A program made the position numbers and the translations under genes. The notes below the pieces were generated by a model that was given only the letters and a program-made list of their open reading frames with translations, made no database searches and had not been told where the DNA came from. A stretch of 64,000 nucleotides of DNA from Orychophragmus violaceus (taxonomy: Eukaryota; Streptophyta; Magnoliopsida; Brassicales; Brassicaceae): the NCBI GenBank assembly GCA_030180135.1, contig CM058231.1:47626235-47690234 (forward strand), read 5' to 3'. Shown here in pieces: positions 11,131 to 21,424 of this stretch (positions within the stretch are counted from its first letter, which is position 1; the number at the start of each line of letters is the position of its first letter).

Positions 11131-12759
11131 ATATGAAATATATAAATAAAAAGGTTATTAGTTATTATGTTCAAAATGACTAATCTCGTATTAAAAATTT
11201 AATATGATTAATCACGCATTATATTCAATAACATCAGTTACCCTCAATAGAATATAATGATTCCAAGATCCACATATAACTAAGATTAAAGTGGGCCACT
11301 GGCCGTCACCCAACCTTAGCTTATATCGGTAAGCCCTATATCGGCTAATTATATCCGTGATATAACTCTTGGTTGTGAATCTGGGCCCGAGGCCCAATCC
11401 ACTCTGATGTCTCAAGGCCCGGGACTCCCGATGGCCTAGTCAAGAAAACCAGACTATACAGTCATGTAATCATTAATGTCTGGGACTCCCAATGACATTT
11501 ACGAATCACAAACCGTCTTATCCACGCAAAAGTAGACACCCTCACACTGTAAGGCCATGAATACAATTGAATGGGCTTCGACAGCTGACATAGCCTGGAC
11601 AAGACATCCAACGCTTGATATTATTTGAGGTTCATAGGTTTATTAAAATTCATTCCCAAAATAGAAGATTACTATTTCCGGAAACTTTCCATTTTTGGAA
11701 ACCTACTATTTTTGGAAACTTTCTAAAATTGGAAACTTTCTAACTTTAGAAATTTCTTAAAATCCAAAACCCGCAAATCCAGAAACTTCTATTTTAAGAA
11801 ACTTTCTAATTTCAAAATTTCGGAAACTTTAATTTAAAATCGATTTTATAAATTTATAAAATAAATTTTAAATTGATCTGAAGAAAGACTCAAATAATTG
11901 GCCCAATTGTTTTAACTTCTTGGCCCGAGGCCCAAGAATTGGTCCATGTCCAAGACATGACCCAATTGTCCAATTATTTGACATAACCGGTCTGGTTCAT
12001 TAAAATTGGTCTAACCAAATTTTAATTACTACGATGACCACAATTGTCAACCGGTTATTTACTAAACCGGAATTTCTCAATTTATTTGGTCCAACCAAAT
12101 CAAATTAGAAATTCCTGGTTTAGGCACTAAATCCAATATTTCTTTCGACATTGGATTTCTTATCCCGGTTTAACCAGACTTAATAAAATTATTAAATCTG
12201 TTTATTAAACCGAGACGAATCAATTTTAATTAAGTTTTGAACCGAACCATCTAACCGAAATCGAACCGGTCCATCACACCCAAAACCCTAACCGGTCGAG
12301 ACTTGTCCAAGCCGCAAGCCATCATGCTCGGCCGAGACGTGATCGGGACGGTTTTGCTGCGTGATCGGGACGATCGTTCGGTATGCTCGGGACAGGGACG
12401 AGACTGCTCGGGTCAGGCGGGAGAGCCGCGATCATTCCACGCCAAGCAGGAAACGATCGGGACGCCGGGACGATGCGGAAGCGATCGCGATCGCATGATC
12501 CGATCCGCTCGATCATTCCGTCCGCTCTCACGCTTGCTCTCGGTCGATCATGCGATCGATCATGGATCGATCCATGCATCAAACTCGTCGGCCGATCACA
12601 AAACATGTCATATAGCATGTTTTGCGATTTGATTTAGTGTGTTTAGGATTCAAATTCGTTTCTTAAGTGTTTTATCTTATCAATAGTTGATTCAAAACAC
12701 TTCTAAACAGATTAAACAACCTAAACATGAATCTAAAACAAGAAATCCTAAGAACCAAT
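11131..12759 (-). other. Long untranslated leader of element A
   Basis: 1.6 kb between the primer site and the gag ATG. It has three zones. Near gag is a stretch conserved in B, C and F with no ATG-initiated gene. Next, at about 11660-11835, are repeated words like GGAAACTTTCTAA. Then comes a zone rich in AACCGG and GGTTTA words (about 11960-12290). Closest to the LTR is a GC-rich zone dense in GATCG and CTCGG words (about 12300-12600) that is much less conserved between copies than its flanks. Confidence 0.7.
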
Positions 12760-12772
12760 GGATCTGATACCA
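12760..12772 (-). other. Primer binding site of element A (initiator Met tRNA type)
   Basis: The complement reads TGGTATCAGATCC, one base from the common plant Copia primer site TGGTATCAGAGCC. It lies one base inside the right LTR, which fixes the element as minus strand. Confidence 0.88.
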
Positions 12773-12773
12773 C

Positions 12774-13435
12774 TGTAGGAATTGTTTAGTTGATCCTGAT
12801 TCAATTCACAGATTCATATCAACCTAAACATACAGATCTAGGTTCTCTTGAATAGAAACATTAGATGATCTCACCTTTTACCTGTTTGTTGCAGCGGAAG
12901 GAATAGAACAGGTCAGAGATCAGAGAGATACACCGAGGGATGAATCCTCCAAAGGCTCACACACGCGATCACAGAAAACGGCTGCTAGACCGAGCTGGTG
13001 GGAGGCGCAGGGAGAGAGGAGAATCGGCGCAGGGGCTAGGGTTAGGAGAAAGAGATTTGGCTTTTAGTTTATTAAAAGCCTTCTCTTTCCCTTTTGGGCT
13101 TATGGGCCCAAAACACCAATCTGATTAAATCCCATTTAATCAGACCCATTAATCTTTCTCTCTTAGTACGACAAATGCCTGGCACTTTTGTCGTACTTCT
13201 GCTAAGCCGTTCCAACACATTTTCCTGTTAGCTTAGGCGTGTGACCCATATGGGATCATATAATAAAGGCAATAAGTCCAAGACTTATAGATCATGAGCG
13301 GACTCTAGCAAGCCATCATGACCCCCAGTATTATATGACTTATGTCTGATCATTGACATACTCTTACTTTCTAGAGACAGTACCGAGATTACTGGACACA
13401 ATTCCAACAATTGATTACTGGACACAATTCCAACA
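12774..13435 (-). repeat. 5' LTR of element A
   Basis: 662 bases with the same ends as the left LTR, including the 26-bp terminal duplication (13389-13435). It drives the gag-pol frame leftward. A conserved CTAGGGTTAGG word (a telo-box-like sequence, about 13036-13046) lies in the likely transcribed part. Confidence 0.9.
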
Positions 13436-13820
13436 CTTATACCTGAGTTCATCATGCTTTCTAGCATATGAATTGGTGCGCTTTGACCTTGTCAAACGTC
13501 GTTCCGTAACTGGCGGCTATAAAGACATTGCTTAAGCGTATCATGAAGTGTGTGTAGAAACAGGGATGGAACAAGATGGGATTTGTCCCTCCTATATAAA
13601 AGGAGATAAATATCTCAGGGCCCATCGAAGATTTGATACTGAGAAAATGCATGGCCGTGCTCAAACGAGGTGATTGTCAGTCGTTTGTTTTATCAGTATA
13701 GATCAGAAGTTCGATGAACATGATATTGGCTATAGTAAGGATGACACAATTTCTTGCCTTATGCCATATCGAGATATAGCGACAAAGGGATTATAGATGA
13801 TTCCAGTACAAGTGGGAGAT
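13436..13820 (+). other. Copia element E, internal part 2 (3' non-coding) with polypurine tract
   Basis: Continues E after the insertion of A: the flanks join at CTTAG/CTTAT, and the sequence CTGAGTTC...CTTTGACC that follows matches the equivalent place in Z, C and F. It ends with GTACAAGTGGGAGAT at 13806-13820. No gene. Confidence 0.75.
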
Positions 13821-14513
13821 TGTTGGGATTGTGTCCTGAAATCACATTGTACTTACTCTAAAGATAGTTGTATTGTCGAGATCGGACAATTCATGTGATA
13901 CTGGGTAGTCATAATGTTTTGCTAGAAACCGCTTATGACAAATGAGTTGTAACTCATTTCTAGTATCGTGTGAACCTAAAGGGTCACACACCTAAGCAAG
14001 TAGGATACGCTTCTGTAGGGAATTGATCATTGGCATATGGTCCGATCAATGTGTATTGGATACACATTGAATTCGTGTGTTAAGAGGTGTGTCGATCGAT
14101 GCCATTGGTGCGTCGATCGATGCAAGAGGTGTGTCGATCGTTACCATTGGGTGCAACGATCGACACAAGGTCGATACCGTAACTGATGTTACGGTTTGTA
14201 CACCATGGGCCTATTTATAGGGGCCAGGTTACACGACCTAAAAGAGTAGAGCCGTCGCAGACAGTTTTTCCTTGATAGAAAAACAGACCCTCTTCCTCGA
14301 AAAACGCGCAGAGAATCCCAGGAGATCCGATCACCGGTACTAGCATCCCGGCGGATTCCAGCTTGTGTGCGTGTGGACTACGATAGAGGCGCAGCGATTG
14401 AGGCGCTCTAGATCTCGTTTACCTGCTCCAATTTCCGCTGCCGATCTCCAGGTAATCACGAGGTCAGTTCTTGGATTCAATCACCTAGACCCAGGATCCT
14501 AGGGAATCCAACA
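13821..14513 (+). repeat. 3' LTR of Copia element E
   Basis: 693 bases, from TGTTGGGATTGTGTCC to GGGAATCCAACA, directly after the polypurine tract. It is a third LTR subfamily in this window. It contains a cluster of TCGATCGA words (about 14092-14172) and a TATA-like CTATTTATAGG near 14210. Right of its end Athila gag sequence starts abruptly, so E inserted into Athila gag. Confidence 0.85.
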
Positions 14514-15161
14514 GTCAGCAGCTTCTCCTACAAGAGAGTGAGGAAAAAGCTTGCAGTGCAGGTAATCGTAGCTTACTCCATTATGCTTCATTCCAGTCAC
14601 TATAGACTCGAAATGCTCTATGTGGTCCATGGGGTGCTCATGTGGAAGTCCACTGAAGACTCGCTGTCCCACAAGTGTGTAGTATGAGGTCTTCAGCTTG
14701 AAGTCATTACGCGGAAACGCATGGGGAACAATCGCATATCTATTAGCGTAGAACTCATCTGGGCGATTGTAATCTGCTAGTGTCCTCCTAACGGGTTGAG
14801 AAGGTGCTCTAGGTGGGTCTTCTGCTCGTGGATTTCCTTGTCCACCTTGAGCTTCTCCATCAGGCTGAACAATCTTCCTCTCAGGCTCAGGAATGATATT
14901 ACCTTCAGCATCAATTCTCTGCCCTTGAGCATTGTAAGGATTATTCTGCGTATCTCTCAAAACACCTTCAGCATCTGGTATCAAAATCAAAGGCGCATGA
15001 TTAGCGTTTGCCATCTTAGATGGTCTATGAGCCTTTCTGTTCTCTCTCTCTAGCTTTGCGATCTCTTTAAGTTCAAGTTTCACAAGCTCTTTGTCCGGAT
15101 TACTTCTGGTTGCGCGATCTGGCATAAACCGTCGGTAATCATCAAGCGTCGATCGATGCAC
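14514..15161 (-). pseudogene. Athila-type gag (ORF1), truncated
   Basis: About 216 codons from an ATG at 15161 to the junction with the LTR of E. The open frame runs a few codons on into the LTR and then stops. Family-typical text near the C-terminal side includes RPDEFYANR, FKLKTSYYTLVGQ and LPHEHPMDHIEHFES, followed by LHCKLFPHSLVGEAAD, as in Athila gag proteins. Gag would form the capsid. The C-terminal remainder is missing because E interrupts it. The N-terminal part lies in a region with TCGATCGA words (15150-15240). Confidence 0.85.
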
Positions 15162-15347
15162 ATGACCGCAACGATCGATTCAGTTCGGATTTCGCTTTGT
15201 GTCGACCCATGCAAGGAGATCGTCGATCGATGCGATGAGATTCTAAGCGTACCTGAAACGCAAGAAAAAGGTAAATCAGTAACCAAAAACAAAAACGAAA
15301 AACCTAGTCTAAACCCTAAGTTCAAATCTATCGAAGACTCAAAATAG

Positions 15348-15365
15348 TCCCCGGCAACGGCGCCA
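15348..15365 (-). other. Primer binding site of the Athila-like element
   Basis: The plus strand reads TCCCCGGCAACGGCGCCA, the complement of the tRNA-Asp-type primer site typical of Athila and Tat elements. It lies six bases inside the LTR end. Confidence 0.88.
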
Positions 15366-15371
15366 AAAACT

Positions 15372-15647
15372 TGATACGATCAGGTTTTAATCCATAAATC
15401 TACACTGCAAGTGCACAGACATGAACCAGTAGTATATAGGGTATCAAATCCACAAAGACTCAAGATTCTTGCGATAGATTATAGAACGTCGAGTTAAACT
15501 AGGTGAAACAGAGAATAAGCAGTAAATCAAGTAATAAAGTAAATAGATCGGTTTGTAAGCAATTATGCAAAGCGTCAGGTCATGGGAGTTCTCAGGAAAT
15601 CAGGAACATAGGCTAATCAATCAACCAGGATCAAATTAAGATCATAT
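15372..15647 (-). repeat. Partial 5' LTR of the Athila-like element
   Basis: Begins TGATACGATCAGG on the plus strand next to the primer site and continues to about 15647, where the truncated LTR of D begins. No supported ORF. Confidence 0.65.
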
Positions 15648-15785
15648 GATGTCAATTGTGGCTTTGAACACGAAGGAGGCGCTTGGGGCCTGGAACAAGT
15701 TGGGATGGCATCCCGGTTGGACCGAATCCGGTTCAACGGGTGCCTTAATGCCGCGTCTCCGGTTCGCCGGGAGATGGGTGTTAAA
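15648..15785 (+). repeat. Truncated 5' LTR of element D
   Basis: Matches the last approximately 140 bases of the LTR at 39960-41868 (both contain GGCTTTGAACACGAAGGAGG and end GGTGTTA-A). The remaining 1.7 kb of the LTR is absent. Confidence 0.8.
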
Positions 15786-15787
15786 AT

Positions 15788-15805
15788 TTGCTATCAGAGG
15801 CTAGG
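15788..15805 (+). other. Primer binding site of element D
   Basis: TTGCTATCAGAGGCTAGG, close to the Met-tRNA primer site TTGGTATCAGAGCCTAGG, immediately inside the LTR. Two mismatches suggest age. Confidence 0.65.
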
Positions 15806-15993
15806 TTAAGATCTCCCAGCTCTGTCCTGGGAGATTAGGTTCCGTTGTTTAACCAAAACCTATGTTTTCAAACTTTTCAAAGTGTTTACGAAATTTTTAT
15901 TAAAACGGTTACTTTGCGAAAGTCTTTTCAAACACCAATATATATCACTGATCATCTCCTGTTGTGACCTCACATACTTCTATCTTATGCAGG

Positions 15994-16439
15994 ATGTCTA
16001 CTGAGTCTAGCTCCGATTCTGGGTCCGAGTACGCTCCTAGCCCCACCAGTGTTCTACGTACCTGTGCTTTGTCCAGGAAGAGTGTTCCGCCGCGCCAGAG
16101 GAGACGCCTCACGATCGGGACGCCAACCGTGACCCCGGGCTTTGTTCTGCCACTCACCCCGCACCCCGTAGGTAGACCCATGCTTTCATCAGTTGGGACA
16201 GTTTCGAGATCAGCGAGAGGGAGAAGCCGACCACAGAAGACCCCCGTAGTTGTTCCGTCGACACCTGTGGATCCGATGGATGCACCCAGTGTTACGATAC
16301 CTGGGAAGGATCCAGCAGTGGAGGAAGGTCATCCCGACCCGCCAACACATGTGTGTTTAATGACCGTGAGACCCTCAGCACCGCACGATGCACCATACCC
16401 GGAGTTTGGACCCGAGTCGATTCCGCAGGAGGACGACAC
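15994..16439 (+). pseudogene. Gag-like gene of element D, part 1 of 3
   Basis: Open frame beginning MSTESSSDSGSEY. An in-frame ATG at 15964 is also possible. It is a Ser/Pro/Arg-rich, low-complexity N-terminal part of about 148 codons, without a recognisable domain. It is cut after acidic residues by element B, whose TSD GACAC is at 16435-16439. It continues in frame at 23760. Confidence 0.65.
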
Positions 16440-17075
16440 TGTAGGAACTGTTTAGTTGATCCTGATGTAATTCACAGATTCATATCAACCTAAACATACA
16501 GATCTAGGTTCTCTTGAATAGAAACATTAGATGATCTCACCTTTTACCTGTTTGTTGCAGCGGAAGGAATAGAACAGGTCAGAGATCAGAGAGATACACC
16601 GAGGGATGAATCCTCCAAAGGTTCACACACGCGATCACAGAAAACGGCTGCTAGACCGAGCTGATGGGAGGCGCAGAGAGGAGAGGAAAATCGCGGCCAG
16701 GGTTAGGGTTGGAGAGGAAAGATTTGGCTTTTAGTTTATAAAAGCCTTCTCTTTCCCTTTTGGGCTTTTGGGCCCAAAATACCAATCTGATTAAATCCCA
16801 TTTAATCAGACCCATTAATCTTTCTCTCTTAGTACGACAAATGCCTAGCACTTTTACCGTACTTCTGCTAAGCCGTTCCAACATATTTTCCTGTTAGCTT
16901 AGGCGTGTGACCCATATGGGATCATATAATAAAGGCAATAAGTCCAAGACTTATAGATCATGAGCGGACTCTAGCAAGCCATCATGATCCCCAGTATTAT
17001 ATGACTTATGTCTGATCTTTGACATACTCTTACTTTCTAGAGACAGTACCGAGATTACTGGACACAATTCCAACA
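16440..17075 (-). repeat. 3' LTR of element B
   Basis: 636 bases, TGTAGGAACTG to CAATTCCAACA on the plus strand. It contains a TATA-like TTATAAA (complement, near 16733-16743). Confidence 0.9.
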
Positions 17076-17939
17076 ATCTCCCACTTGTACTGGAATCTCT
17101 GTATTCATAATCCTTTTGTCTCAATATCTCGATTAGTCATAAGGCAAGATTGGTGTCATCCTTATAAAGCCTAATCTTGTTCATCGGACTCTGATTTGAT
17201 ACTGACAATCCAAACGACTCGGGAAAGTCCGTTTGAGCATGGCCATGCGTTTTCCAGTATTCAAATCTCCGATTGGCCTAGAGATATTCACTCCATTTAT
17301 ATTGGAGGGACAAATCCCGTCTTGTTCCATCACTGTAAACTACTCATTTCGTAATACACCCAAACAAGGTCCTTATAGCTATCGCATAACGACAGCGTTA
17401 GACAATGATCAAAGCGCATCAGTTCATGTGCAGTCACATGCATGCGAACTCAGGTCTAAGGACTATACTCTATAGTCGTAGTAAGAATCTCTTATGACAC
17501 AGATATAAATATCCTGAAGAGTTCTTATAAGCGGGTCTTGTCCAGTCGTATGTTCCCAAACATACACCTATGTACTGACTTTGATGCCGCGCATCTATGA
17601 CACACTGAGACTTTGTCATAAGTCACGTACCAATCCAGTCTCACACGGTCGTTGGTGTTCCAATTTCAACAACCTTCGACTAGGGACAGGATGATATAAG
17701 CCATCTATCAAATATAGGGTCTCATGATCAAGCTAAATGACTTCGATGACTCAAGATCAAGTCATTTACTTCGATGACCTATAAAATGGTTCATATCATT
17801 TTGGAACGATTATTTCATCACAGTTAAAATAATCTTGAAATAATAATTTCATTATTAAACATCTCAAATGTTTTACAAGAACATATCAATAACTAAATAA
17901 AGTCCTTTAATAACTCCCACTGAAATTAAGACTACATCT
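17076..17939 (-). other. Polypurine tract and 3' non-coding region of element B
   Basis: The complement of 17076-17090 is GTACAAGTGGGAGAT. The rest aligns with the same region of A and F and holds no gene. Confidence 0.75.
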
Positions 17940-20413
17940 TAATTTCACTTATCCTACAGCAACAGTCCGCGACTCGTGCTTAGGGCTAAGGAGTGGCTTC
18001 GTTAATAGATTAGCAACGTTCTCATTCGTTGAAACTTGCTGATCTACTTAACATCTCTGTCATTTATCTCACAGAATAGGTTATACCTATCCTCAAGGTG
18101 TTTGGACCTCTGATGTGCAGCTAGTTTTATCTATGCTGGAATCACATCAAGTTCAGTGATGAACTCTTCTTTCCAAACAACCTCTTTCGCCGCTTACCAA
18201 GCTGCGAAAGATTCAGCTTAAGTCATGGAGTCAGCAACAGTGCCGTGCACCGCCAAAACAAACACAAGATATAACCGGACTGTGACCGGGAATCATCTTT
18301 GTCTGTTGGAAACTTGCCTTTCAGACTCTATCGACTTATAGCACCTTACTTTCTCTTTAAATCAAGAACTTATCCTTAGTATTCCTCAAATACTTTAGGA
18401 CATACTTTAGGAAACTTGATTCTTTGCTGGATTTGACTGGTCTTTATTTGTCTTGCTTAACATTAAAGCAACATCAAACATGTATGTTTCATGGCATACA
18501 TGATAGATCCAATTGCCGACGCATATGGAATCTCATCCATGCATTTAAGCTCAGCAGTTATCGTAGGATACTGTATCTTGCTTAACTTAATGCCATGTGA
18601 CATTGGCATAAAACCCTTCTTGGATTGCTCAAAACGTGTAGGACTTTGTCAATTTAAGAATCCTGACTTTGTCCTACCAGCTCTTTTGGATCTCTATCTT
18701 TAGATCCAAAATCCAAGAACTACGTGGCTTTACCCATGTCAATCATAAAACCAACTCCCAAGCTAGTCCTTTACCGACTACAGCGTTGGGACGTTATATC
18801 CGAGAATCAGTATGTCATCGACATACACTTTGAGAAATGCAATATTGCTCCCACTTATCTATTACTAAACGCACAGTTCCATTTCGTTCCTGCTTAAGTC
18901 AAAACCTTGACTACTTCAACAGAACGAAGATTCCAACTCCGATATGTTTGCTTCCATCCATGAATGGATCGATGAAGCCAACTTACACAAAATGTAATTC
19001 TTCGGAGTCTGGGCTCACTTTCGCTTCCTTGAATTTCGCAGATTCGTCGCTTTCAATGATCATCAGATCATGCGAACATTCAAAGATCATCAGGCTGAAC
19101 TAATGACGAGAATTCACTCTCGGATTAGTGACTGATTCTTTCATATCTGCGAACTTCAGGCTCCACAGGTGTAGATTCTACAGAAATCTGTAAATCCTTC
19201 CGCTGCTCTCCCTCAATAGGTTAAGCAACCTCCTGTATTTCTCGAATTTCTTCGAGTTGTACTTTTACTCCCACTGTTCTTCTTGGAAAGTAACTTCCTT
19301 CCTTAGAAAACAGAATGGTCGTAAAAGTACCGAGCCTTGGTTTCCCTAAGAAAACTTCGAGTTATACTTTTACTCCCACTGTTCTTCTTGGAAAATAACT
19401 TCCTTTCTTAGAAAACAGAATGGACGTAAAAGTAATAAGCCTTGGTTTCCCTGGGACAACCAGCGAAGTAGCTCAACTACTAATACTCAGTAAAGACGAA
19501 TTTGGATCGATTCCAATCCACATTTACGTGGTGTCTTTCAACTGATATTGGTGGAACTATTTTAGCGTAAACTTGGATATTTCTAGAGCGTTATTCTTAA
19601 AATGTCATGGAAGATTCGTGTGATTCATCTTTAATCATTTCTAATAAGATCTGATTCTTTCTCACAGAAACACCTTCAGGTTTTCAGGAGAAATGAGCTG
19701 TGAAACGATTTCACACTCATTCAGATGATCACATAATCAATGACTTAAGTATTCTCACTCATGATTTTAATCCAGAGTCTTAATACTTTTGTCATTCAGA
19801 TCCTATACTTCATTCTGGAACTCTTTCGACCATGTCAAAGAATTCCGACTTGTGTCTCATCAAATGAACACAGTCACACTCACTGAAGTAATCAGTAGAG
19901 ACAATGAAGTACAGGAGATTTTCTCTGGCATTACTGCTCATTGGGCCACATACATGAGTATGTTCCAGGTCCAATAAGCCTTTGGGCTTTTCTCTAGCTC
20001 GGCTAAGATAGGCTCTTTACCTTTTGGTCTAGTAAACAGAATTCAAGTCTCATAAGATATTTTATCAAATGAGCCCAACAGTCCATGACTATGGGATTTC
20101 TGAATCCGACTTACTCTATGTGACCAAGACTTTATGCCAAGAAAAATCAGGTTTAATTCATCAGATTTAAACCAATTCGGTATTTATGTTACATTTAGGC
20201 ACTCTTTGGTTTAAGATACAAAACCCATTCCATGAATAGGGTGCTACAATTAATATTTCATTAAGATCAAAAGAACAAAACTTGTCTTTTATCAAAATGA
20301 AAAACATTCAAATTCTTACAAGAAAATGAAAGACAACTCTGCTTAAAGCAGGTACATTGTAGCAATTACTTAATACAAAACCAAGCCTCAAAGGGATCTA
20401 TAAGTGAAAAACC
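17940..20413 (-). pseudogene. Decayed pol of element B
   Basis: Remnants of RNase H, RT, integrase and protease-side sequence, recognisable by alignment with A. Examples are the RT box region near 18800-18830, whose complement encodes a YVDD-like stretch, and the Gln-Val-Trp-like tail near 20430. Stops and frameshifts are frequent. Around 19245-19465 a stretch of about 113 bases is tandemly duplicated. The decay pattern matches Z and F. Confidence 0.8.
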
Positions 20414-21424
20414 CTACGGCTGAGGCAGCATCCCAAGCTCCCTCCAGACATGTAGTTTCACTTGCCCTTCCTTCAACGTTCCACTGTTGCTTAAGCTCTG
20501 CATATTATCACAAATATCAGTGCCACAACCAGTATCCAATACCTTTAAGGTAGAACTTGAAGTAATAACATGAATACCTGAGGAAGTAGTCTCATACATC
20601 GACTTTAACTCCTCATCATCTTCCATGAATTTAATGCAATTTCTCTTCCAATGCCCTGTCTCCTTACAGTAGCAGCACTTACCAACGCAAGAGGTATCTG
20701 ACTCGGGCTCAGAAGACACACGCTTGCCATGATTCAAAATCTGGACAACTTTGTCTTCACCCTTGTCAGCAGTAAACCTACCCTTCTCATTCATGAGATT
20801 GTACAGGGTACTCTTCACGTTTGGCTCAACTGTCTTGAGCATATCATGCAGTTCAGTCAGCGTCTTCGTTAAGCCTTTCTTGATATAGTTCCTTCTGAAC
20901 TTATCATAGCTTGACGGCAGTGACTGCAGAATGATCTCAGTTGCCAATTCTTGGCCAACTGGATAATCCAGTTTCCTCAGGTTATCAATATAACCTATCA
21001 TTTTACTGACATGAGGACTCACCGGATTATCATTTGGTAGCTTGCAGCTAGTGAGAGACTTAACCAACTGGTATCTCTCCACTCTTATCTGCTCCTGAAA
21101 TTTCAATTTCAGGCTGCTGATCATCTCTATTGGCGACTCCATGTTCTCATATTGCTCCCGCAAGTCAGAGTCCATGGTAGCCAATATCAGACCACGCACA
21201 TCTACCGCATCATTATAATGCTTATTCCAAGCATCATATACTGCATGGGAGGCATTGGACCCGATCCTTACGGGGAGAGCTCTCTCAAGAACATAGTCCT
21301 TTCTCTCCTGCCTGAGGACTAGCCTCAGGTTCCGCGACCAAGTCAAGAAATTTGATCCGTTCAGCTTGTCCATCCCAAGGATAGACCGGATCGAGAAAGT
21401 GTTTTGATTGTTTGTGCTAGTCAT
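20414..21424 (-). CDS. Gag protein of element B, ending in a protease stub (336 aa)
   Basis: Open frame from an ATG at 21424 (protein begins MTSTNNQNTFSIRSI; an upstream in-frame start exists but this one matches A, C and F). It contains a UBN2-like Gag domain (about 1-215), a zinc knuckle CCYCKETGHWKRNC and a protease-like VLDTGCGTDI. It then stops after LGMLPQP, well before a complete protease. It lacks a short KPN stretch that F has near residue 233. The remaining open frame with identical LTRs suggests the protein may still be made and selected, or simply that the copy is young. Confidence 0.85.
   Translation of the reverse strand: MTSTNNQNTFSIRSILGMDKLNGSNFLTWSRNLRLVLRQERKDYVLERALPVRIGSNASHAVYDAWNKHYNDAVDVRGLILATMDSDLREQYENMESPIEMISSLKLKFQEQIRVERYQLVKSLTSCKLPNDNPVSPHVSKMIGYIDNLRKLDYPVGQELATEIILQSLPSSYDKFRRNYIKKGLTKTLTELHDMLKTVEPNVKSTLYNLMNEKGRFTADKGEDKVVQILNHGKRVSSEPESDTSCVGKCCYCKETGHWKRNCIKFMEDDEELKSMYETTSSGIHVITSSSTLKVLDTGCGTDICDNMQSLSNSGTLKEGQVKLHVWRELGMLPQP

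Larger units (their letters stand above)
5636..13435 (-). mobile_element. Copia element A, full length and apparently intact
   Basis: A complete Ty1/Copia element of 7.8 kb on the minus strand. It has 662-bp LTRs at 5636-6297 and 12774-13435, a Met-tRNA primer site inside the right LTR, one long gag-pol frame, and a polypurine tract inside the left LTR. It is flanked by CTTAG (5631-5635) and CTTAT (13436-13440), a 5-bp target duplication with one mismatch. I see only one difference between the LTRs (near 5871 against 13009), so insertion was very recent. With its uninterrupted polyprotein it is the best candidate in the window for an autonomous, possibly active element and for a helper of B and F. 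Confidence 0.92.
14514..15647 (-). mobile_element. Athila-like Gypsy element, 5' fragment
   Basis: In element orientation: part of a 5' LTR (15372-15647), a primer site of TGGCGCCGTTGCCGGGGA type (15348-15365), a short leader, and the start of gag cut off at 14514 by the insertion of E. The rest of the element is to the left, outside the window. On the right the LTR stops where element D begins, so its outer end is lost or displaced. Confidence 0.85.

Noticed and set aside
11212..11415. A 67-codon frame conserved in the leaders of A, B and F (also 21502-21705 and 35254-35457), a possible upstream ORF.
   Set aside because: It begins with TTG, not ATG, and the conservation is the same as in surrounding non-coding leader sequence. 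C lacks a matching frame.
12303..12637. Overlapping frames of 84-109 codons on both strands in the leader of A (similar ones at 22498-23139 and 24856-25338).
   Set aside because: They arise because GATCG-rich, stop-poor sequence is open in several frames at once. The frames are not conserved between copies.
14090..14175. A CRISPR-like or satellite array of TCGATCGATGC words.
   Set aside because: Units are irregular in spacing and sequence and lie inside a plant LTR.
15978..16434. Host gene with Ser/Pro-rich N-terminus.
   Set aside because: It joins in frame, across the target duplications of B and C, to a retrotransposon Gag-like domain and lies between primer site and polypurine tract, so it belongs to element D.
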